A DNA stretch of 64,000 nucleotides from Verrucomicrobiota bacterium (GCA_016931415.1 JAFGEW010000031.1:62001-126000); one strand, 5' to 3'. Shown: positions 50,924 through 60,756, counted from the first letter of the stretch. A program made the numbers and translations. The notes: a model not told the origin generated them from the letters alone.

Positions 50924-52318
50924 ATGACTCAGCACGTTCGCGCGCACGCGCACTTCATCGGGATTGGCGGCATCGGCATGAGCGCCATCGCCCAAGTCCT
51001 CCTTCGGCGCGGCTGGCGCGTCTCCGGCACCGACGCGCGCGAAGGGGCCATGATCGACAAGCTCAAGCGCTTGGGTGCCGAGGTCGCCATCGGCCACCAC
51101 CCACGACATCTCGTCGGGCGCCCCGTCGTCGTCTACTCGTCGGCAATCAGCTACGACAATCCAGAGCGGCTCGCTGCGCGCTCCCGGGGGCTGACCCAAG
51201 TACGCCGCGCCACAATGCTCGCCCGCGCCATGGAGGGCAGCACGGGCATTGTCATCTCCGGCACGCACGGCAAGACGACAACGACGGCCATGGCCGCGCT
51301 CATCTTCACCGAGGCCGGCCTTGACCCGACCGTCGTCATCGGCGGAGAGCTCGAGGCGCTCGGCGGCAATGCCCGCGGCGGCGGCGGCCCGCACTTCATC
51401 GCCGAAGGCGACGAGAGCGACGGGTCGCTCGTCGAGCTCCAGACCAAATACGGCATTCTCACGAACATCGAGGAAGAGCACATCGGCTACTTCCAGGACC
51501 TCGACGAGATCGTCGAGGTGTTTCGGACCTTCGTCAGCCGGATCCCCACCGACGGTCTCCTCTACTACGCCGCCGAAGACCGCGTCCTGCCGCGCGCTGT
51601 CCAGGGCGCCGCGTGCCGCACGGTGGGCTACGGGTTCGGCGAGAATGCCGAGATCCGTGCCTCCGACGTCAGGCCGGAAGGCTTCGGTTCCTCGTTCGAG
51701 CTCGAGGTCGAGAAGCACAACCTCGGCACCATCCACCTGCGCGTGCCGGGCCGTCACAACGTGCTCAACTCGCTCGGCCCGATCGCACTCGCGCTCGAGT
51801 GCGGCGCGTCGCTCGACAAGATCCGCGCGGCGCTCCAGCAGTTCCGCGGCGTCGCACGGCGCTTCGAGGTCGTCGGCCAGATTGACGATATTCTCGTCGT
51901 GGACGACTACGCCCACCACCCGAGCGAGATCCGCGCCACGCTCGCGTGCGCGCGCGGCATCGACCCGTCGCGCCGCGTGCTCGGCGTATTCCAGCCGCAC
52001 CGCTACAGCCGCACGCTGCACCTGCACGAGCACTTCTCCGACGCCTTCGAGGACTGCGACGAGCTGCTGCTCACCGACATCTACAGCGCGTTCGAGGAGC
52101 CGCTTGCGGGCGTCGACGGCACGATGATCCGTGACGCCGTCGTGCGCCACGGCCGGCCGCCCGTGCGCTACTTCGACACGCTGCAGGCGCTCGGCGACGC
52201 CCTGCTCGATACGGTGCGGCCCGGCGATCTGGTGGTCACGATGGGCGCGGGCGATATCCACACGATCGCCACCGGTCTCGTCGAGAAACTGAGAGAGAAG
52301 CAGGCCCATGTCCAGTGA
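50924..52318 (+). CDS. murC: UDP-MurNAc:L-alanine ligase MurC
   Basis: A 464-residue Mur ligase: FIGIGGIGMSAIAQVLLRRG, P-loop SGTHGKTTTTAMAA, GDESDGSLVELQ, EEEHIGYFQDLDEI, DDYAHHPSEIRATL and FQPHRYSRT. These are the diagnostic MurC motifs. It attaches the first peptide residue, L-Ala. MurB, often next to murC, is not present in the cluster. It overlaps ddl by 11 bases. Confidence 0.95.
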   Translation: MTQHVRAHAHFIGIGGIGMSAIAQVLLRRGWRVSGTDAREGAMIDKLKRLGAEVAIGHHPRHLVGRPVVVYSSAISYDNPERLAARSRGLTQVRRATMLARAMEGSTGIVISGTHGKTTTTAMAALIFTEAGLDPTVVIGGELEALGGNARGGGGPHFIAEGDESDGSLVELQTKYGILTNIEEEHIGYFQDLDEIVEVFRTFVSRIPTDGLLYYAAEDRVLPRAVQGAACRTVGYGFGENAEIRASDVRPEGFGSSFELEVEKHNLGTIHLRVPGRHNVLNSLGPIALALECGASLDKIRAALQQFRGVARRFEVVGQIDDILVVDDYAHHPSEIRATLACARGIDPSRRVLGVFQPHRYSRTLHLHEHFSDAFEDCDELLLTDIYSAFEEPLAGVDGTMIRDAVVRHGRPPVRYFDTLQALGDALLDTVRPGDLVVTMGAGDIHTIATGLVEKLREKQAHVQ

Positions 52319-53381
52319 GCACACACTCCGGCAGAAGCGCCGCGTCTGCATCGTCTACGGCGGCCGCTCGGGGGAGCACGAGGTATCGATCCGTTCGGCG
52401 ATCTCCGTGAGCAGCGCGCTCGACCGGCGCCGCTACGAGGTCGGCACTATCGCTATCACCAAGGCAGGCGAGTGGGTACCCGGCGTAACGCCGCTCGATT
52501 TCTGCGCCACCGAACCGCCCGTGGCAACGGCCGAGGCGATCGGTTTCCTCGGCAAGTTCGATCTGATCTTCCCTGTGCTCCACGGGCCCTACGGCGAGGA
52601 CGGCACGATCCAGGGGCTCTTCGAGATGCTCGATCTGCCGTACGTTGGTGCGGGCGTGCTCGGCTCGGCGCTGGCCATGGACAAGGCCGTGGCCAAGCTG
52701 CTCTTCGCCTACCACGGGCTGCCCGTCGTACCGCACCTTGAGGTAAGCCGCCGCGAGTGGCGCGCCGACGGGATGGCCGTTGTCAACCGCGTCATCGAGC
52801 AGATCGGCTTCCCGTGCTTCACCAAGCCAGCCAACCTCGGTTCGAGCGTCGGGATCTCGAAGGTGCACGACGCTGACGAGCTCCGGCGTGGCCTCGATGC
52901 GGCGGCCGAACACGACCGCAAGCTCCTCGTCGAGAAAGCCATCAACGCGCGCGAGATCGAGTGCAGCGTGCTCGGCAACGACGCGCCCCAGGCATCGGTC
53001 TGCGGCGAGATCGTCCCGTGCCGCGGGTGGTACGACTACGAGGCGAAGTACATCGACGAGCGTTCCGAGCTCCTCATTCCGGCGCCTATCGAGCCTGAGC
53101 AGCAAGCCGCCATCCAGCAGCTCGCCGTCGAGGCATTCCGCTCGCTCGACTGCTCGGGCATGGCACGCGCCGACTTCTTCCTGTGCCGCGATACAGGCGC
53201 CATCTACCTCAACGAGCTCAACACGATCCCCGGCTTCACCACGATCAGCATGTATCCGAAGCTCTGGGAGGCAAGCGGTCTGCCCTATCCCGAGCTGCTC
53301 GACCAGCTCATCGAGCTTGGCTTCGAACGCTACGCCGACCGCGCCGTCGGCACGCGCGCCCGCATTGGGGAGGAACGCTGA
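52308..53381 (+). CDS. ddl: D-alanine:D-alanine ligase Ddl
   Basis: A 357-residue ATP-grasp ligase: VYGGRSGEHEVSIRSA, PVLHGPYGEDGTIQG, GVLGSALAMDKAVAK, TKPANLGSSVGISK, the EIVPCRGWYDYEAKY segment and ARADFFL...YLNELNTIPGFT. The WYDYEAKY stretch fits D-Ala-D-Ala-forming enzymes rather than D-lactate types. The product is the substrate of MurF. It overlaps murC upstream and ftsQ downstream (TGATG). Confidence 0.95.
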   Translation: MSSEHTLRQKRRVCIVYGGRSGEHEVSIRSAISVSSALDRRRYEVGTIAITKAGEWVPGVTPLDFCATEPPVATAEAIGFLGKFDLIFPVLHGPYGEDGTIQGLFEMLDLPYVGAGVLGSALAMDKAVAKLLFAYHGLPVVPHLEVSRREWRADGMAVVNRVIEQIGFPCFTKPANLGSSVGISKVHDADELRRGLDAAAEHDRKLLVEKAINAREIECSVLGNDAPQASVCGEIVPCRGWYDYEAKYIDERSELLIPAPIEPEQQAAIQQLAVEAFRSLDCSGMARADFFLCRDTGAIYLNELNTIPGFTTISMYPKLWEASGLPYPELLDQLIELGFERYADRAVGTRARIGEER

Positions 53382-54238
53382 TGCAGCGCCGGCAGCGCAC
53401 ACCTCGCTACACGCCACGACCGACAACGGTCACCATGCACGCGCGGGCTCCCCGGCGCGCGCGTCCGCGTACCAGGCGCCCGGCCGGCGGCGTGTTGCGC
53501 CTATTCTTCGTCGTAGCCGGTACGGTGGTGGGCCTCGTTCTCGCCGGCGGCGGTGCGTACGCCCTCGTTCGCCACCTCCACAACTCGGCCGAGTATGTCG
53601 TGCACCACATTGAGGTCGAGGGCGTCTCCTTGCTCACGGCAGACGAAGTGCTCAAGAGCGCCGCCCTTGAACCAGAGAAGCCGATCCTTTCGTACAACAT
53701 CCGGAAAGCCCGGCAGGTCTTGCTCGCCGAGCCGATGATCCGCGAAGCCACGGTGACGCGCCGGCTGCCAGACACGATCGTTGTCCGTGTCCTCGAGCGC
53801 ACGCCCGTCGCGCGGCTCGCGCTGAACAACTCGCAGTGTCTCGTTGACCGCGACGGCTTTCTCTTGACAGACACCGGAGCGCAGGCGACGCTTCCTGTTA
53901 TTGTCGGGGTTTACGTCGACATCAAGGATCCGGCGCCTGGCATGCAGATCAGGAGCGAGAAGCTGGAAGCCGGGTTGCTCGTGGTCGCCTTGTGCAAGGA
54001 GTCGCCCGTGCTGACCGAGATCGGCATCGTCTCGGTCAACGTGCTCAGCTTGGGCAACGTGAAGCTTCTTCCGGCGCCTGGGCCGCGTGTGTTGCCCGGC
54101 GCCGTCGTTGAACTGGGCGAGGGCGGTTTTGGCAAGAAGCTGGCACGGCTCGCCGTAGCGATCGCCCATAGCGAGGGCAAGCAGCTTAGGCGCGCGGACT
54201 TCACCCGCGACAGATTGCCCTCGTTCAAGTTCGAGTAA
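53381..54238 (+). CDS. ftsQ: Cell division protein FtsQ
   Basis: A 285-residue bitopic protein: a basic N-terminus of 40 residues (RRARPRTRRPAGG), a membrane helix at about 44-65, a POTRA domain (VHHIEVEGVSLLTADEVLKS; EPMIREATVTRRLPDTIVVRVLER) and an FtsQ beta domain. The position between ddl and ftsA supports the call. FtsQ links the cytoplasmic and periplasmic divisome through FtsL/FtsB. ATG 53381 overlaps the ddl stop; the longer frame from 53183 is not conserved. Confidence 0.92.
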   Translation: MQRRQRTPRYTPRPTTVTMHARAPRRARPRTRRPAGGVLRLFFVVAGTVVGLVLAGGGAYALVRHLHNSAEYVVHHIEVEGVSLLTADEVLKSAALEPEKPILSYNIRKARQVLLAEPMIREATVTRRLPDTIVVRVLERTPVARLALNNSQCLVDRDGFLLTDTGAQATLPVIVGVYVDIKDPAPGMQIRSEKLEAGLLVVALCKESPVLTEIGIVSVNVLSLGNVKLLPAPGPRVLPGAVVELGEGGFGKKLARLAVAIAHSEGKQLRRADFTRDRLPSFKFE

Positions 54239-54298
54239 CCGATCACGCAACGCGCTCCGGCTTTGAGCAGAGCGGCCGAGGCGGGGAGAAGGGATACG

Positions 54299-55561
54299 AT
54301 GCGTTGGCGTCGCAACATCGTCGTTGGGCTCGACGTGGGTACAACCAAGACGTGCACCGTCGTCGGTGAACCCACCGAGGACGGCCGCGTGCGCGTGCTC
54401 GGCGTCGGCACAGCACCCTCACGCGGGCTGCGCCGCGGCGAGATCGTGGACGTCGAGGAGACCGTCGCTTCGATCACGCAGTCGATCGACGAGGCCGAGC
54501 GCGTCTCTGACACGGAGATCCACTCGGTCTTCGCCGGCATCACAGGCGACCACGTGCAGACCAAGAACGCCCGCGGCGTCGCGCCCGTCGAGACCGATTC
54601 GAACGAGATCACCCAGGCCGACATCGACCGCGCCATCGAGTCGGCCCAGGCGATGGCGCGCTCGATCGACCGCGAGATCCTCCACGCCGTGCCGTCGGGC
54701 TTCATCGTCGACGGCGCCGCCGACATCCGCGACCCGCGCGGCCTGTGCGGACGGCGCATCGAGGTGCTCGTGCACCTTGTGACCGGTGCACTCCTCTCAG
54801 CCCAGAACCTCGTCAAGTGCATCAACAAGGCCGGCTTTGAGGTCGAGGACATCGTCTTCCAGCCCCTCGCCGCCGCCCGCGCCGCGCTCACGAGCACCGA
54901 CCGCCAGGTCGGCGTCATCCTTATCGACGTCGGCGGCGGCACAACCGACTACACCGTCTTCAGCGACGGGAGCCTGCGCTTCAGCGGCGTCATTGGTCTC
55001 GGCGGCGACGACATCAACCGCGACATTTCGAGAATCCTGCGGGTCCCGCCCTCAAAGGCCGAGGAGATCAAAATCAAGCACGGCCACGCCATGCCCAGCC
55101 ACGTCAAGGACGAGGAGATCTTCACGCTGCCGGGCACGCTCGACACCAAGCCGCACGATGAGTCGGCCCGGCTGCTGGCCGACATCATCGAGGCCCGCTA
55201 CCGCGAGATCCTCCAGATCGCCAAGGACGAGATCGAGCAGAGCGAGTGCGGCCACCTGATCGGCTCGGGCATCGTGCTCACCGGCGGCACCTGTCTGCTC
55301 AAGGGCAGCCGCGATTTGGCGCGCAGCGTCTTCAACAACATGAGCACGCGGCTGGGCAAGCCGCTCGACATCACGGGCAATGTCGAGGCGATCGACAGCC
55401 CGCTCTACGCCACGGCCGTCGGCTTGGCCCAATACGGCGTCGAGTTCCGCGACTCGAACGAGATCGTCGGACATACAGGCAACGCCTTCAACGCCGTGCG
55501 CGGCGCGATGAGGCGCATGGGAAGCTGGTTCAAGCAACGGTTCAAGGCCGCGGGCCTGTAA
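54299..55561 (+). CDS. ftsA: Cell division protein FtsA
   Basis: An actin-like ATPase of 420 residues: IVVGLDVGTTKTCTVVGE (phosphate 1), the FtsA-specific 1C domain (SVFAGITGDHVQTKN), LIDVGGGTTDYTVF (phosphate 2), GIVLTGGTCLLKG (adenosine) and a C-terminal amphipathic helix (MGSWFKQRFKAAGL) for membrane binding. It tethers FtsZ filaments to the membrane. I chose ATG 54299 because GGGGAGAAGGGA precedes it. It sits 16 bases before ftsZ. Confidence 0.95.
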   Translation: MRWRRNIVVGLDVGTTKTCTVVGEPTEDGRVRVLGVGTAPSRGLRRGEIVDVEETVASITQSIDEAERVSDTEIHSVFAGITGDHVQTKNARGVAPVETDSNEITQADIDRAIESAQAMARSIDREILHAVPSGFIVDGAADIRDPRGLCGRRIEVLVHLVTGALLSAQNLVKCINKAGFEVEDIVFQPLAAARAALTSTDRQVGVILIDVGGGTTDYTVFSDGSLRFSGVIGLGGDDINRDISRILRVPPSKAEEIKIKHGHAMPSHVKDEEIFTLPGTLDTKPHDESARLLADIIEARYREILQIAKDEIEQSECGHLIGSGIVLTGGTCLLKGSRDLARSVFNNMSTRLGKPLDITGNVEAIDSPLYATAVGLAQYGVEFRDSNEIVGHTGNAFNAVRGAMRRMGSWFKQRFKAAGL

Positions 55562-55577
55562 GAGGGGGACCGAAGCA

Positions 55578-56735
55578 ATGGCTCTCGAATTCGTCAACAC
55601 CCACGAGCGCGGCGCACGCATCAAGGTCATCGGCATCGGCGGCGCCGGCTGCAACGCGCTCAACAAGATGATCGCCTCCGATATCGAAGGCGTCGATTAC
55701 ATCGCCGTCAACACCGACATGCAGGCGCTCTCGACCTGCATGGCGCGCGAACGGCTCCAGATCGGCCGCAACGTCACCTTCGGCCTCGGCGCCGGGGGCG
55801 ATCCCGAGCTGGGCCGCAAGGCGGCCGAAGAAGACGAGGACGCCATCATCGAGATTCTCGAAGACGCCGAGATCGTCTTCCTTACCGCCGGCCTCGGCGG
55901 CGGCACCGGCACCGGCGCCACGCCCGTGATCGCCCGCATCGCGCGTGACCGTGGCATCCTCACCATCGCGATCGTCACCAAGCCGTTCCTGTTCGAGGGC
56001 AGCATCAAGCAGCGCTACGCCGACGACGGGCTGGCCACGCTGCGCTCGACGATCGAGACAGTGATGACCATCCCCAACCAGCGCCTGTTCGAAATCGCCG
56101 GCACAAACTTGACCATCGTCGAGGCGTTCCGTATCACCGATCAGGTGCTCTGCCGCAGTGTGAGCGCCATCTCGACACTCATCCTCAAGCCCGGCATGAT
56201 GAACCTCGACTTCGCCCACATCCGCACCGTGATGTCGATCAAAGGCGCCGCCGTGCTCGGCTTTGGCGAAGGCCATGGTCCCGACAAGGCCATGCAGGCC
56301 ATGCGCGAGGCGATCGCGAGCCCAATGATGGAGCAGACCGAGGTCGCCGGCGCCAAAGGCGTGCTCATCAGCCTCACCTGCAGCGCCGACCTCAAGCTTC
56401 ACGAGCTCAATGAAGCGACGCAGATCATCCGTGAAATCGCCGCGCCCGATGCCAACATCATCTTCGGCTACAATGTCGAGGAGGAGATGCAGGACAGCGC
56501 CGTGATCACACTCATCGCCACCGGCTTGGACGACAAGGCCGAGCCGTCAGCCGCCCGGGCCGCCGAGCGGGCGAAGAAGAAAGCCGAGCGCAACGTCCCC
56601 GACCTGTTCCAGGAACCGGCCGAACCAGGGTCAAAACCTATCGCTGCCGCGAAGACCGACCGTGTCCTCTACCGCGGGGAAGACCTCGAAGAGCCCGCCT
56701 TCCTGCGTAGAAAACGCCGCGAGCATCTCGGCTAG
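55578..56735 (+). CDS. ftsZ: Cell division protein FtsZ with altered T7 loop
   Basis: A tubulin-like GTPase of 385 residues: IKVIGIGGAGCNALNKM, NTDMQAL, the GGGTGTGATPV signature (108-117), VTKPFLFEG, and a C-terminal conserved peptide EEPAFLRRKRRE preceded by a linker of about 55 residues. The T7 loop reads NLDFAHIRTVM: Asn209 and Asp211 are kept, but the second catalytic Asp (E. coli Asp212) is His214 (codon CAC at 56217-56219). Other spots also deviate (NQRLFEIAGTNLTIVEAF; FGYNVEEEMQD). A GGGGGA site precedes ATG. Last gene of the cluster. Confidence 0.95.
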   Translation: MALEFVNTHERGARIKVIGIGGAGCNALNKMIASDIEGVDYIAVNTDMQALSTCMARERLQIGRNVTFGLGAGGDPELGRKAAEEDEDAIIEILEDAEIVFLTAGLGGGTGTGATPVIARIARDRGILTIAIVTKPFLFEGSIKQRYADDGLATLRSTIETVMTIPNQRLFEIAGTNLTIVEAFRITDQVLCRSVSAISTLILKPGMMNLDFAHIRTVMSIKGAAVLGFGEGHGPDKAMQAMREAIASPMMEQTEVAGAKGVLISLTCSADLKLHELNEATQIIREIAAPDANIIFGYNVEEEMQDSAVITLIATGLDDKAEPSAARAAERAKKKAERNVPDLFQEPAEPGSKPIAAAKTDRVLYRGEDLEEPAFLRRKRREHLG

Positions 56736-56783
56736 CCGAGGCACCCGCGGCGTGATCAGCTCGTTGCTGTCTGGCCGGCGCGA

Positions 56784-57497
56784 CTACTCGACGCCGAAGC
56801 CGCCCATCGACATCTCCGTGTAGTCGTCCGGGATCTCGAAGAGCTCCTCATCCAGGTCGCCCTCTTCGATCTTGGTGACCGTCATCGTAGCCGTCATCGC
56901 ACCGTTGGGGCCACCCATCTTGACCACGGTCCTAATCGGGAAAAGGCCTTTCTCGGCAAGCTGCCGGCCGGCATCCATGCTCGCCCGCTGCTGGGGGATG
57001 TCCTCGAACGCCTCGTACATGCTCTTGAGAAACGCCTCCACGTCGTCAATCCCCTTGACGTCCTTGGCCACCCAGTTCTCGGTGACCGTCTCGTCGCCGC
57101 CCTGCTGTGTGCGAACAACGACCTTGTGGCACGTGTAGCCGTTGATCTCCGCTTGCTCGTCGGTCTCCTCGATCGTGATCTTCGGCTCGGCCATCCGGAT
57201 CAGCGCCGCTTGCTCTTGGAGCGCGTCAAAGGTCTGGACAAGGAACATCTTCGAGGCGACGATGAGGGTGACCATCCGTTTCTCGTCCAGGTCGACGATC
57301 ATCACGTTCGCCTCACCGAAGTCGTTGCGCATCTTCGTGGGCGTGTAGTACTGGACCACCGTTGTGGTTTGCGTGCCCGCCTGGGTGGTCATCTCGTTTT
57401 CCATCGTGATCGTCACGTCGGCAACCGCGGCGGCAGCCGCGAACACCACGGCGACGAGCGCGATCAGGGACAGTAGCCTCTGGATTGTCCGAGCCAT
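56784..57497 (-). CDS. Exported DUF4412-like protein
   Basis: A 237-residue protein with a signal peptide (LSLIALVAVVFAAAAAVAD) and a beta-rich body resembling DUF4412-type periplasmic proteins: TPTKMRNDFGEANVMIVDLD, INGYTCHKVVVRT and ENWVAKDVKGIDDVEAFL. These resemble outer-membrane lipoprotein-sorting folds. It is convergent with ftsZ and divergent from the large surface protein. No operon partner. Function unknown. Confidence 0.7.
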   Translation of the reverse strand: MARTIQRLLSLIALVAVVFAAAAAVADVTITMENEMTTQAGTQTTTVVQYYTPTKMRNDFGEANVMIVDLDEKRMVTLIVASKMFLVQTFDALQEQAALIRMAEPKITIEETDEQAEINGYTCHKVVVRTQQGGDETVTENWVAKDVKGIDDVEAFLKSMYEAFEDIPQQRASMDAGRQLAEKGLFPIRTVVKMGGPNGAMTATMTVTKIEEGDLDEELFEIPDDYTEMSMGGFGVE

Positions 57498-57712
57498 CTG
57501 AGAACTCCTTTCGATCTCGCGCGATTCATGGACTGTGTCAAGTTCCCCAGGACATCAAGCATACACGCCGCGTGGCGCCCCGACAAGATTATGTCAGCGG
57601 CCCGCGCATGGCGCCGATGGGCCTTGAAACGGGTCCTCCTACGGGCTACATAGGAGCAAGGAGACGGCGAATTCTAACGCCACACAGACGCGCGGTTCGG
57701 ACGGCAGCACAC

Positions 57713-60667
57713 ATGGGTTGGCAGCGGTTGAGGAAAAAACTCCGACGCTGGTTCACGAACCTCGTCATTCTCGTCGTGCTCGGAGCCATTTTCGGCGGCC
57801 TGGGGTATCTCACCTACTGCCTCATCAGATATCCCAAGGAGACGAAGGCTACCATCGCCCGTCTTCTGGGCCGCGGCGAACCGGAGGGCAAACCAGCCAA
57901 GTCCACCCGCACGGTCGTCAAACCACCCCCGCCGCCCGACGAGATCGTCGAATCCGCCTGGATCGGCCCCGACGGTCGGCCCGTCCCCGGCGTCTTACAA
58001 GGCCGATTCGATCTGGCCCAGTTTCTTCACCGCGGCCTGTTCAGGATCGCGGGCAACATGGCGAACCAGGCCGAACCGTGGCGGCTCTTCGACAAGAACA
58101 CCGAGACCTACGTCCGCATCAACGAGCACGGCCCCGCCCAGCTCGTCTTCGAGTTTGACCGGCCGCAGGTCGTCACCGCGGTCCGGCTCGTGCTGCGCGG
58201 CAAGAACGAGGGCACGTTCACGCTCGACTGCATGGAGCAGCCCACCGTCCGCACGCGGCCCGACCTCGACGAGCGCATCCACCGCGTCCTTGTTGCCGGC
58301 CGGCCGTTCAAGGCCCGGCGCTCCGAGGTTGTCAAGTTCCCGCGCCCCGTCGCCACGGGCATGCTGCGGCTCACGCTCGACAAGGAGCGTGCCGACGAGC
58401 CCGCGTTCCTCGCCGAACTCGAGATCCACGGCCGGATCACAATCTCATCCGTGCGCGCCATACCTGACACGCGGCGCATCGTGTGCTACGAGGAGAGCCC
58501 CGTTGCACTCCGCGTGCGCGACGACAACGGGCTCGTTCTTGACCAGCTCAAGCAGGTCGCTTGGCGATCGAGCGATCCCAAGGTCGCCCGCCACGATGAT
58601 GAAACAGGACGTATCAAGGGCCTCAGCAACGGGGAGGCCGAGATCACCGCCGAGGCTTACAGCAAGTCGGCCGAGCCGTTCAAAGTGGTCGTTCATTCGC
58701 CCAAGCATGGCCCATCAGGCGTGCTTGCCGTGCCTTTCCGCCACTCGGTCTATCTCGAGTGGGATCCGCCGACGACCTCGAGCTGGGTCGCCCACTACCG
58801 CATCTACCGCCGTACGCCCAAGACCGTGTTCACACGCCGGGCCGTGGGCCGCTCCTATGGAGCCGCATTCACCGATACAACCTGCGGCGCCGGCGTCACC
58901 TACCACTACCGCGTCGAGGCGATCAACGCCGATGGCGACGTGATCGGCACGTCCGAGGAGACCGGCCCTGTCACCACGTCCAAGGACGCCGCGCGTTTCG
59001 CCGAGGTCCCGTCGCTCGATGTGCTCGTGCTCATGTACAGCGAAGGGATCCCCAAACGTGACCTCGCCACCAAGCGGCGCGGCATCGAGGAGGCGGTCCG
59101 CTTCTACTACCGCAACACGGGCGGGACGCTCTTGCTCAACTGCCAGTACTGGGACATCCCCACGTTGCCGCCCGAGACCGACGACCGCTTCGTGACAAAA
59201 CGGCGCGATATCCCCGACGAAGATCCCGGCGGTGAAGAAAGCCCGACCATGGCCTACATCGAAGAGGACATCGCCGCGCGCGGTGTCGAGCAAGACGAGT
59301 TCGACGTGATCTACGCCACCGGCCGCGGACTAAAGGGCAACTGGGGCGGCTTCGTTCTGCTCGGCGCCGGCGGCGCGTTCGGCGATCCCGGCACCGGCGG
59401 CGGCATGCCGATCACGATCAAGGAACCATGGAAGACGGCCGCCGGCCTCACCTGGATCTTCTGCCACGAGTTCCACCACGCCTTCGATTTCGTCGTCATC
59501 GGCGACGAGCCTTACGACATGTATATATGCCACTTCTACGACAACTACCCGCTGCGCACGAAGCTGCCGCTCGACTGCGGCACGCATTACGACGGCATCG
59601 CCCAGATCCTGCGCGGCTACCCGCGCGAGTACTACTACAACCTCAAAGAACCATACCGTGGCCGCATCGAGTTCCTCGACAGCGACAGTGACGGCCTGCC
59701 CGACTTCGACCCCCGCTTCCCCATAGACGAAGAACGCTTCGGCTCGGACCTGTACAACCCGGACACCGACGGCGACGGCCTCAACGACCTGAGCGAGTTC
59801 TGCGCCGGCAGCTTCTCCGGCACAGACCCGAACAACCCGGATACCGACGGCGACGGCCTGCCCGACGGCCAAGACAAGTACCCGCTCTACAACCGTGCCG
59901 AGATCATCCCCGTTCTTCCCGGCGGCCACGTGATCGACGGTATCATCGAGCTAACCTGGAGCCGTTACACTGAAGGGTTCCTCTTCACCCAAAGCGACGA
60001 GTCGATCCGCGCGCGCATCTACGCCAACTACGATAGCGATTACCTCTACTTCGCCATCGAGTCGAACCAGAAACGCTCTTGGTTTGTCGAACTCGACGCA
60101 AGCGGCGAAGACGGCCGGTGGGCTAGCCCCTACTACTTCTCAGGCGCCGATCCGTCCAAGCCGGACGAAGCCTTCGGCGACGTGTGGGTCGAGGACGCCG
60201 CCTTCGTCGTCGATTACGGGGCCACCTCAATCACCTCCAAGGGCAAGCCCGTCGAGGGCGCGAAAGTCGCCTGCGGCATTCGCACCGACAAGGAGCGCCG
60301 CGGCCTCGGCTACGTCATTGAAATCGCCCTGCCGCGTAGGCTCCCGCCCGGCACCGGTTCGTGCTTCTCCAGGAAGGGCTACCCGGTCACCGAGGGTCTG
60401 TTCCTCGAGCCGGGCAAGGTCTTCGGCATCAACATCTACGTCAACACGCTCAAAGCCCGGAGCCAGCACGACGGCGACTGGGGCTGCACTTTCGACTTGT
60501 TCCACCTCGTCGATGCCACCCTCTCCGGGCCCGAGGACCTGGACGGCGACGGCCTCAACGCCGCCCTCGAGGCCCAGCGCGGCACCGACCCCCTCGACGC
60601 CGACACCGATCACGACGGCCTCATCGACTCGCGCGACCCCACCCCGACCGGCGAACGCAAGCAGTAG
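57713..60667 (+). CDS. Multidomain surface metallopeptidase-like protein (984 aa)
   Basis: From the N-terminus: a membrane anchor (about 17-43), a Pro-rich linker, an F5/8-type-C-like beta domain (about 80-245), a Big-like domain, a fibronectin III domain (about 335-430), and a metallopeptidase-like region with HEFHH (585-589) in TWIFCHEFHHAFDFVV. Thrombospondin type 3 calcium repeats (660-722: DTDGDGLND, DTDGDGLPDGQD) follow, then a CBM9/DOMON-like domain (about 746-940) and two more calcium repeats at the end. It is oriented with most of the mass outside the cell. ATG 57713 directly precedes the anchor; upstream in-frame codons overlap the DUF4412-like gene. Likely a calcium-stabilised surface hydrolase or adhesin. 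Confidence 0.75.
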   Translation: MGWQRLRKKLRRWFTNLVILVVLGAIFGGLGYLTYCLIRYPKETKATIARLLGRGEPEGKPAKSTRTVVKPPPPPDEIVESAWIGPDGRPVPGVLQGRFDLAQFLHRGLFRIAGNMANQAEPWRLFDKNTETYVRINEHGPAQLVFEFDRPQVVTAVRLVLRGKNEGTFTLDCMEQPTVRTRPDLDERIHRVLVAGRPFKARRSEVVKFPRPVATGMLRLTLDKERADEPAFLAELEIHGRITISSVRAIPDTRRIVCYEESPVALRVRDDNGLVLDQLKQVAWRSSDPKVARHDDETGRIKGLSNGEAEITAEAYSKSAEPFKVVVHSPKHGPSGVLAVPFRHSVYLEWDPPTTSSWVAHYRIYRRTPKTVFTRRAVGRSYGAAFTDTTCGAGVTYHYRVEAINADGDVIGTSEETGPVTTSKDAARFAEVPSLDVLVLMYSEGIPKRDLATKRRGIEEAVRFYYRNTGGTLLLNCQYWDIPTLPPETDDRFVTKRRDIPDEDPGGEESPTMAYIEEDIAARGVEQDEFDVIYATGRGLKGNWGGFVLLGAGGAFGDPGTGGGMPITIKEPWKTAAGLTWIFCHEFHHAFDFVVIGDEPYDMYICHFYDNYPLRTKLPLDCGTHYDGIAQILRGYPREYYYNLKEPYRGRIEFLDSDSDGLPDFDPRFPIDEERFGSDLYNPDTDGDGLNDLSEFCAGSFSGTDPNNPDTDGDGLPDGQDKYPLYNRAEIIPVLPGGHVIDGIIELTWSRYTEGFLFTQSDESIRARIYANYDSDYLYFAIESNQKRSWFVELDASGEDGRWASPYYFSGADPSKPDEAFGDVWVEDAAFVVDYGATSITSKGKPVEGAKVACGIRTDKERRGLGYVIEIALPRRLPPGTGSCFSRKGYPVTEGLFLEPGKVFGINIYVNTLKARSQHDGDWGCTFDLFHLVDATLSGPEDLDGDGLNAALEAQRGTDPLDADTDHDGLIDSRDPTPTGERKQ

Positions 60668-60700
60668 CCCGCCGCATGCACGACCGCGCCAGCTTCGCGC

Positions 60701-60729
60701 TTGAATGCGCCGGCGCCGCCCGCTAGACT
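60701..60729 (+). promoter_or_regulatory. Sigma70-like promoter of the DUF2007 gene
   Basis: -35 TTGAAT (60701-60706), 17-base spacer, -10 TAGACT (60724-60729). The start would fall near 60736, just before the AGGAGG ribosome binding site at about 60744. Confidence 0.5.
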
Positions 60730-60756
60730 CTCCTCAACCGAACAGGAGGATTGCGC

